Assembly (NCBI GenBank): GCA_041552055.1
Contig: JBFELO010000002.1
Coordinates: forward strand, 1 to 64,000
Origin: JBFELO01 sp041552055
Lineage (GTDB): Bacteria > Acidobacteriota > Thermoanaerobaculia > Thermoanaerobaculales > Sulfomarinibacteraceae
Direction: 5' to 3'
DNA length: 64,000 nt
In this document: positions 58,755 through 64,000 of the stretch, one piece after another
Layout: each line of letters opens with the position of its first letter
Numbering within the stretch: the stretch's first letter is position 1
Position numbers and translations under genes: made by a program
Notes under the pieces: generated by a model
What the model was told of the DNA's origin: nothing
Database searches by the model: none
The model's input: the letters and a program-made list of their open reading frames with translations, nothing else

Positions 58755-60593
58755 ATGATGAAACACTTCACGACATTGTTGGTGGTAGGTCTCACGCTTA
58801 CCTGCGCCCTTCCGACCGGCGCCGAGGACTACGGTACGCCGCTTTCAAACCTGTACGCCCGCACCCGCACCGACCTGAGCGGCCCGTGGCGGTACATCGT
58901 CGATCCCCTGCAGAGCGGCCGTGTCACCGACAAGGGCACGCGCTATCCCTTCCCGCTCGACATCAAGCAGCAGCCTGGCGGCACCCTGGTCGAGTTCGAC
59001 TGGGACCAGCAGGCATCGATCGTCGTCTCGCAGGACTGGAACAGCCAGATCGAGGCACTCGAGTTCTACACCGGTCTGGTCTGGTACCGGCGCACCTTTG
59101 ACTTCTTCCCTCAGGACGAACGGAGGTACTTCCTGTACTTCGAGGCCGCAAACTACCACACCACCGTGTACTTGAACGCGGAGAAGATAGGCGAGCATGA
59201 GGGTGGCTTCACCCCGTTCGCGTTCGAGATCACCGACCGCGTGCACAAGGGGCGCAACTCGCTGGTTGTGGGCGTCGACAACACGCACACGTCGGAGACT
59301 ATCCCCGAACTGGCCTACGACTGGTGGAACTACGGTGGGATCACCCGCCCGGTGCACATCGTCGACGTGCCCGAGACCTACATTCACGACCTTTGGATAG
59401 CGTACAGCGCGGAGAACGGCGGCGTGCTCACCGGGTCGCTCTTGCTGGACGGGACGCAACAGGCGAACACCGAGGTGCGGATCGAGATCCCCGAGCTGAA
59501 CATTGCCGAAACTGTTCACACCGCAGATGACGGCGTCACCACCTTCGAGATCTCGCCGCCCCCGATCGAGTTGTGGTCGCCGGAGCACCCGAGGCTGTAC
59601 ACCGTCACCGTCTCCTCGGCACTCGACAGCGTCTCGGACCAGGTCGGTTTCCGAACCGTTGCCACCCACGGCCACGACATCCTTCTCAACGGCGAACCGA
59701 TATTCCTCCACGGCATCTCGATTCATGAGGAACCGATCGGTCCGGTTGGTCGTCGCGGCCTCGACTGGAAGACCGCAGAGCAACTTCTCAGGCTGGCACG
59801 AGACGAGCTCGGCTGCAACTTCGTCCGACTCGCCCACTACCCCCACTCGGAGAAGATGACCCGGCTCGCCGACCGTCTCGGCCTGCTGGTGTGGAGCGAG
59901 GTCCCGGTCTACTGGGCGATTGCATACACCAACGAGCATACCCGCGACGTGGCGGTGAACATGGTCACCGAGAACGTGATGCGGGACCGAAACCGCGCTT
60001 CCGTCATCGTTTGGAGTGTCGCGAACGAAACTCCGATCCATGACGAGCGGGGTGCGTTCCTCGGCGCCATGATCGATCGGGTGCGAACGCTCGATCCGAC
60101 CAGGCTGGTGTCGGCGGCGCTCGATCGCACGACCAAGGAAGGCGACACGATCATTATCGACGACCCCTTGGGCGAGCGCCTCGATCTGCTGGCGGTGAAC
60201 GAATATGAGGGCTGGTACGGCAGCCGCTCCATCGACGACATCACGAATCTCCGGTGGGAGACGCCCTACGAAAAGCCAATGATCTTCTCCGAGTTCGGTG
60301 CCGGCGCGCTGTTCGGATTTCACGGTCCCAAGCACGAGCGGTGGACCGAGGAATACCAGCAGCACTTCTATCACCAGACCTTGAAGATGACCGAATCGAT
60401 TCCTTTCTTGCGCGGTGCCTCGCCGTGGATCTTGAAGGACTTTCGCTCACCGCGCCGGTTCCACGGCCTGTACCAGAACTTCTGGAACCGAAAGGGCCTG
60501 GTGTCCGAGACGGGCGAGAAGAAGCTCGCCTTCTTCGTGCTGCGGGACTGGTACGCGACGATCAAGGCTGCTCATTCGGCAGGTGGGTCATGA
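58755..60593 (+). CDS. uidA: Secreted GH2 beta-glucuronidase
   Basis: 612 residues with a signal peptide (cleavage near PTGAE). GH2 sugar-binding domain (DLSGPWRYIVDP ... GLVWYRRTFDF ... YLNAEKIGEHEGGFTPFAFEITD), Ig-like domain, then the TIM barrel: LHGISIHEEP, WSVANETP with acid/base Glu425, and FSEFGAGALFGFH with nucleophile Glu513. FWNRKG supplies Asn578 and Lys580, the NxKG motif that recognises the C6 carboxylate in beta-glucuronidases and is absent from beta-galactosidases. It should release D-glucuronate from glycans outside the cytoplasm, feeding the TRAP transporter and UxaC. Stop overlaps the next start. Confidence 0.9.
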   Translation: MMKHFTTLLVVGLTLTCALPTGAEDYGTPLSNLYARTRTDLSGPWRYIVDPLQSGRVTDKGTRYPFPLDIKQQPGGTLVEFDWDQQASIVVSQDWNSQIEALEFYTGLVWYRRTFDFFPQDERRYFLYFEAANYHTTVYLNAEKIGEHEGGFTPFAFEITDRVHKGRNSLVVGVDNTHTSETIPELAYDWWNYGGITRPVHIVDVPETYIHDLWIAYSAENGGVLTGSLLLDGTQQANTEVRIEIPELNIAETVHTADDGVTTFEISPPPIELWSPEHPRLYTVTVSSALDSVSDQVGFRTVATHGHDILLNGEPIFLHGISIHEEPIGPVGRRGLDWKTAEQLLRLARDELGCNFVRLAHYPHSEKMTRLADRLGLLVWSEVPVYWAIAYTNEHTRDVAVNMVTENVMRDRNRASVIVWSVANETPIHDERGAFLGAMIDRVRTLDPTRLVSAALDRTTKEGDTIIIDDPLGERLDLLAVNEYEGWYGSRSIDDITNLRWETPYEKPMIFSEFGAGALFGFHGPKHERWTEEYQQHFYHQTLKMTESIPFLRGASPWILKDFRSPRRFHGLYQNFWNRKGLVSETGEKKLAFFVLRDWYATIKAAHSAGGS

Positions 60594-61309
60594 ACCCGCT
60601 CGAGGGCCAGGTGGCGGTGATTACCGGCGCCTCCAGTGGCATCGGTCGTGGCGTCGCGCATGAACTGGATGCAGCCGGGATGCGACTGGTCCTGACGGCA
60701 CGCCGCGCAAATCGACTGGAATCGCTGGCGGACGAGCTCGAGAGTGTTGCCGTGGTGGTGGGCGACGTCACCCATGAGGACATGCCTCGGCGCCTGATCG
60801 ACGCGGCCCTCGAATCGTTCGGACGCTGTGACGTGTTTTTGAACAACGCCGGCATCATGGACACCGGCCCGATCGACAACGTCGACGTCGATCGTCTGTG
60901 CCGCAACGTCCGGGTAAACTTCGAGGCGGCGGTGCGAATCGCCTATGCGGCGCTGCGACAGTTCAAGGCCCAGGGTTCCGGCTATCTGATCAACACCTCC
61001 AGCATCCTCGGCACCAAGGTGCGGCCGACCGCGGGTGTCTACGCCGGTACCAAGTACGGCATCGAGGCCCTCACTGAGGCGCTTCGAATTGAAGTGGCGG
61101 GAACCGGAATTCGGGTGGGCTGCATCGAACCGGGACTCGTGATGACAGAGCTGCAGGACCACTTCGAGGTCCATCCACGCGACATGCTGGGTATCGAGCG
61201 GCCACTCGAACCGGCAGACATCGCTCGTGTGGTGCGGTTCATGCTCGAGCAACCGCCCCACGTCGTCATCCCGCGCATCATGGTCCTGCCAACGGAGCAG
61301 CCGATGTAG
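60590..61309 (+). CDS. SDR-family oxidoreductase (YdfG/clavaldehyde-dehydrogenase-like)
   Basis: 239 residues, classical short-chain dehydrogenase: VAVITGASSGIGRGVAHEL cofactor motif with RRANR after strand 2 (NADP preference), NNAGIMDTGPI, INTSSILG, and the catalytic YAGTKYG (Tyr-x-x-x-Lys). IEPGLVMTEL follows. It is not similar to the UxuB-like SDR beyond the fold. It overlaps the glucuronidase stop codon (ATGA) and precedes uxaC by about 150 bases. The likely role is reduction of an aldehyde or keto sugar acid in uronate metabolism; substrate unknown. Confidence 0.82.
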   Translation: MNPLEGQVAVITGASSGIGRGVAHELDAAGMRLVLTARRANRLESLADELESVAVVVGDVTHEDMPRRLIDAALESFGRCDVFLNNAGIMDTGPIDNVDVDRLCRNVRVNFEAAVRIAYAALRQFKAQGSGYLINTSSILGTKVRPTAGVYAGTKYGIEALTEALRIEVAGTGIRVGCIEPGLVMTELQDHFEVHPRDMLGIERPLEPADIARVVRFMLEQPPHVVIPRIMVLPTEQPM

Positions 61310-61460
61310 GTACAGGGAATGATGCAAAGACTCACGATTGAGCTATGAATCGGATCCTCGAAACATTGACGACTGACAGCGAAAGTCGACGGCATCGGTC
61401 GCGTTCCACCGGTGCGTTGCAGCCTCGACTCGTCCGTAACTGACAGGAGGTCGTCCCCAC

Positions 61461-62846
61461 ATGAGTGACAGACGCGAACCCTCATTCCTCGGAGAGAACC
61501 ATCTGCTGGGCTCCCCAATCGCGTGCACGCTATTCGAAAAGATACGGAATCTCCCGATAGTCGACGCCCACAATCACGCGGACGTTTCCGAAATCGTGGA
61601 CAACCGGCCCTGGAGCGATTTCTGGCAGGTGGAGGGCGCCGTCGACCACTACGTGTGGGAGATGATGCGCAGGCGCGGGGTTCCAGAGGAGAAGATCACC
61701 GGAGGGGCCTCGAATCACGAGAAGTGGCTGGCGCTGGCAGATGTCTTTCCGCAACTCGTGGGCAACCCCATCTACGAGTGGATCCACCTCGACCTCAAAC
61801 GTCGGTTCGGCATCGACGAGGTGATCCGGCCGTCCAGTGCGGAGGCGATCTGGCAGGAGACTTCGGCCAGGCTGGCCGAACCCGAGATGCGGCCTCAGCA
61901 GGTCCTCGAGGCCATGCAGGTGGAGGTCATGTGCACCACCGACGACCCAACGGTGCACCTGCCCCACCACGAACGCGCGCGGGATGAGCTCGCCCAGCTC
62001 CGAATCCTGCCGACCTGGCGGCCTGACAAGGCGATGAATATCGAGTTGGACTCCTGGCGGCCGCTGGTCGACCGACTGGGGCGGGAGACCGAGTTCGATA
62101 CCTCGACGCTCGAGGGTTTCGAGCGGGCCCTGACGGCGACGCACGAGTACTTCCGGCACATGGGCTGTGTGGCAAGTGACCACGGGCTGACCGTGCCGTG
62201 GGGGCACCGTGTTGATCAAGCCAAGGCGGCGGCCGTTCACGCCAGCGCCTTCGCAGGGCACCGGCCCGACCACGACGACGTGGCCGACTACCAGGCCTAC
62301 ATGATGCGTTTCTTCGCACACCTGAACGCCGACGCCGACTGGGTCATGCAGCTGCACATCGGCGCGGTACGCGACTATCGCGACCGGCTGTTCGACACAC
62401 TCGGTCAGGACTCCGGCGGCGACGTGTCCGATCAGCAGATCCCGATTGTCGAGCCGTTAGGCCAGTTTCTCAACACCTTCGACGGCCGCCTGCAGGTCGT
62501 GCTCTACTGCCTCGACCCCAGCCACCAGCCCTCACTGACCACAGTCGCCCGAGCATTCCCAAGCGTCAGCCTTGGAGTGCCGTGGTGGTTCAACGACAGC
62601 CCCTTCGGAATCGAGACACACCTGCGGTACATCGCCTCGGTCGATCTGCTCGCCAACTCGGCCGGCATGGTCACCGACTCACGCAAGCTGATTTCGTTCG
62701 GCTCTCGGACCGAAGTGTTCCGGCGCGTGCTGTGCGACGTCGTCGGCGAGATGGCGGAGCGTGGTCGGACCCCGATTCCCGAGGCAATCGACCTCGTGAC
62801 GGCGGTCGCCTACGACCGACCGAAGGCGTTGTTCTTCGGCGGCTGA
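61461..62846 (+). CDS. uxaC: Glucuronate isomerase
   Basis: 461 residues of the UxaC family. GSPIACTLFEKIRNLPIVDAHNHADVSEI carries the first metal ligands (HNH). VMCTTDDP, HLNADADWVMQLHIGAVRDYRD, LYCLDPSHQPSL and LGVPWWFNDSPFGIETHLRYIASVDLLANSAGMVTDSRKLISFGSRTEVFRRVL are hallmark segments of the uronate isomerase fold. It interconverts D-glucuronate and D-fructuronate (and galacturonate/tagaturonate). AGGAGG about 10 bases before the ATG. It completes the glucuronidase-TRAP-UxuB module and supplies the same D-fructuronate that the UxaE branch forms from inositol. Confidence 0.93.
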   Translation: MSDRREPSFLGENHLLGSPIACTLFEKIRNLPIVDAHNHADVSEIVDNRPWSDFWQVEGAVDHYVWEMMRRRGVPEEKITGGASNHEKWLALADVFPQLVGNPIYEWIHLDLKRRFGIDEVIRPSSAEAIWQETSARLAEPEMRPQQVLEAMQVEVMCTTDDPTVHLPHHERARDELAQLRILPTWRPDKAMNIELDSWRPLVDRLGRETEFDTSTLEGFERALTATHEYFRHMGCVASDHGLTVPWGHRVDQAKAAAVHASAFAGHRPDHDDVADYQAYMMRFFAHLNADADWVMQLHIGAVRDYRDRLFDTLGQDSGGDVSDQQIPIVEPLGQFLNTFDGRLQVVLYCLDPSHQPSLTTVARAFPSVSLGVPWWFNDSPFGIETHLRYIASVDLLANSAGMVTDSRKLISFGSRTEVFRRVLCDVVGEMAERGRTPIPEAIDLVTAVAYDRPKALFFGG

Positions 62847-63096
62847 ACTGTCGCAATGTTGTCCGCCGCTCATCCACCCCACGTCGACGACCGTCCCTCA
62901 TATGCGCCGGCGGCGTGTCGCGCACGCGCTGACCTCGAGCCGGTCTCATCCCGTGGAGTCAAAGGTAGAATCACGACATCGAATGCGTTCCTGGCCGCGT
63001 GCCGTCGAGTTGGTGCGATCCGGTGATCATCACAGGTTTCGTGACGAGCCTGAAACGCCGTGCAGTGCGCACGGACTCAACGAGAAGGCAGGTGTG

Positions 63097-64000
63097 ATGG
63101 AGGGCCGAGTGATGCGCGGGATCAGCAGATGGACCGTGGTGCTCGCCGCCGTCGTGGCGGTTGCAGCGGAGATTGGAGTGGGGCAGGACGTGCTGTTTCC
63201 GCTCACGCTCAAGCTCGAATCCGAGAACCTCCAACGCCCTCTGGTGTTTCTCGATCGATCACCCCGTGCGGGGGGCTCGTTCTGGTACCGCACGGCGGGC
63301 GGGACGTTCTACCTGAACAGCAGTCCGGCTGAACTCGCGCAGATCGCGGGGGGGTTCGAAGGTACGTGGCGCACCTCTGACGGCCGAACCGCGAGCGCCA
63401 CGGTCACGCCGGTGGGCGAGGATTTCGTGCTCGAGCTGTCGGCACAACCTGATCACGACGTGCTCGGCTGGGGAATCGCCGTGCAGGCTGCGTCAGACGA
63501 GTTCTTCACCGGGGCTTTCGAGCGGACAGTCGACGGCGACCAGCGAGAGTCGTGGCGCGAGGCGATCACCGAGGCGATGGACCTGCACGGACAGAGGATC
63601 GACGTGCTGATCCGTCCGACGCTGTCGTTGTACGCTCCCTTCTTCCTTTCTTCAGCCGGCTACGGGATGTTCTTCGACACGACTTGGCCCGGAGTTTACG
63701 ACTTCTGCCACACGACCGATGACCAGGTGACTCTCTATCACGAGGGGCCCTCCCTTCGCGTCGAGATCTACACCGGAGACCCCGCCTCGGTGGTTCAGAA
63801 GCACTCGCTCCGCGCGGGCCCACCCGTTCTGCCCCCGAAGTGGGTGTTCCGGCCGTGGCGGTGGCGCGACGAGCACCGGCACCTCACCACGTACTACGAC
63901 GGGACGCCGGTGACGGCGCCGTACAACAGCGAGGTGGTCGAGGACGTGCTGATGATGGAGGCGCTCGACATTCCGCTCGGCGTGTACTGGGTTGATCGTC
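63097..64000 (+). CDS. GH31-like secreted glycosidase (3' end cut by window)
   Basis: The first 301 residues are present. A hydrophobic signal (VVLAAVVAVAAEIG) is followed by a beta-rich N-domain with SPRAGGSFWYRTAGGTFYL and DEFFTGAFERTVDGDQ (equivalent to the GH31 FYGxGE segment). SSAGYGMFFDTTWPGVYDF, VEIYTGDPASVVQKHSLRAGPPVLPPKWVFRPWRWRDEH and ALDIPLGVYWVDR mark entry into the TIM barrel. The layout matches GH31 alpha-glucosidase/alpha-xylosidase enzymes; the catalytic Asp residues lie beyond the window, so specificity is open. It probably acts with the beta-glucuronidase on a plant or algal glycan. GAGAAGG lies upstream of the ATG. Confidence 0.75.
   Translation, partial: MEGRVMRGISRWTVVLAAVVAVAAEIGVGQDVLFPLTLKLESENLQRPLVFLDRSPRAGGSFWYRTAGGTFYLNSSPAELAQIAGGFEGTWRTSDGRTASATVTPVGEDFVLELSAQPDHDVLGWGIAVQAASDEFFTGAFERTVDGDQRESWREAITEAMDLHGQRIDVLIRPTLSLYAPFFLSSAGYGMFFDTTWPGVYDFCHTTDDQVTLYHEGPSLRVEIYTGDPASVVQKHSLRAGPPVLPPKWVFRPWRWRDEHRHLTTYYDGTPVTAPYNSEVVEDVLMMEALDIPLGVYWVDR

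Noticed and set aside
63023..63033. GTGATCATCAC as an operator before the GH31-like gene
   Set aside because: Imperfect palindrome, single copy and no linked regulator; too weak to list.
1..64000. Prophage, transposon or integrated element, rRNA and tRNA genes
   Set aside because: No transposase, integrase, phage structural gene or recognisable RNA gene was seen, and gene order looks like ordinary chromosomal operons.

Overview
This window reads as a piece of a high-GC, Gram-negative, heterotrophic bacterial chromosome. It carries a TonB-dependent receptor with an N-terminal carboxypeptidase-regulatory-like domain, a DUF5916 outer-membrane protein, many lipoprotein and Sec signals, two TRAP and two ribose-type ABC transporters, and an interrupted secreted protein of a type I associate with Acidobacteriota. 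An Acidobacteriota (Thermoanaerobaculia-like) origin is my inference, not something the sequence proves. I recognised no rRNA, tRNA, CRISPR array, integrase or transposase.

Layout. 1-8.3 kb is mixed housekeeping: an iron-sulfur protein cut by the window edge, DUF1801 and YgbA-type proteins, a TetR regulator with two near-identical operator candidates, orphan 2-oxoacid dehydrogenase E1 alpha/beta genes, a methyltransferase, a hydrolase and a secreted protein split by an in-frame stop. 8.5-12 kb is a ribose-type ABC system whose permease is fused to its own substrate-binding domain. 12.6-18.4 kb (minus strand) is one probable operon in which a beta-propeller phytase lipoprotein is translationally coupled to a TRAP transporter, followed by a 3-hydroxyisobutyrate-dehydrogenase-type reductase and a TIM-barrel isomerase. 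A LacI regulator and a divergent TonB receptor follow, separated by GGAACGTTCC palindromes.

22.4-37.5 kb is the core of the window. It holds two inositol dehydrogenases (IolG), an organophosphate:phosphate antiporter-type MFS protein, a PfkB kinase resembling the kinase of the Thermotoga inositol locus, IolM, a third Gfo/Idh/MocA protein, IolN, IolO, a tagaturonate epimerase (UxaE), a HAD hydrolase, a LarA-family nickel-pincer enzyme, 6-phosphogluconate dehydrogenase and a PPi-type phosphofructokinase. Three secreted phosphoesterases and a DUF5916 protein follow (37.5-44.3 kb), then a second ribose/inositol-type ABC transporter (44.3-48.1 kb) and a ROK kinase. Together with the phytase and TonB receptor this looks like a phytate/inositol-phosphate utilisation locus. 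In it phytate is dephosphorylated outside the cytoplasm and inositol is oxidised by the Thermotoga-type route through 5-keto-L-gluconate and D-tagaturonate to D-fructuronate.

52.3-64 kb is a glucuronate module: a UxuB-like SDR, a second TRAP transporter, a GntR/FCD regulator with a TGGTATTACCA site, an unknown helical-barrel lipoprotein, an NHL-protein remnant, a GH2 beta-glucuronidase, an SDR, glucuronate isomerase (UxaC) and a partial GH31-like glycosidase. UxaC also yields D-fructuronate, so the inositol and glucuronate modules meet at that intermediate. No mannonate dehydratase, KDG kinase or KDPG aldolase is visible. The LarA-family enzyme plus 6-phosphogluconate dehydrogenase suggest an alternative exit through gluconate (hypothesis).

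Intergenic regions carry short tandem repeats and a dispersed GATGCTGGATCCCCCACC-type repeat.
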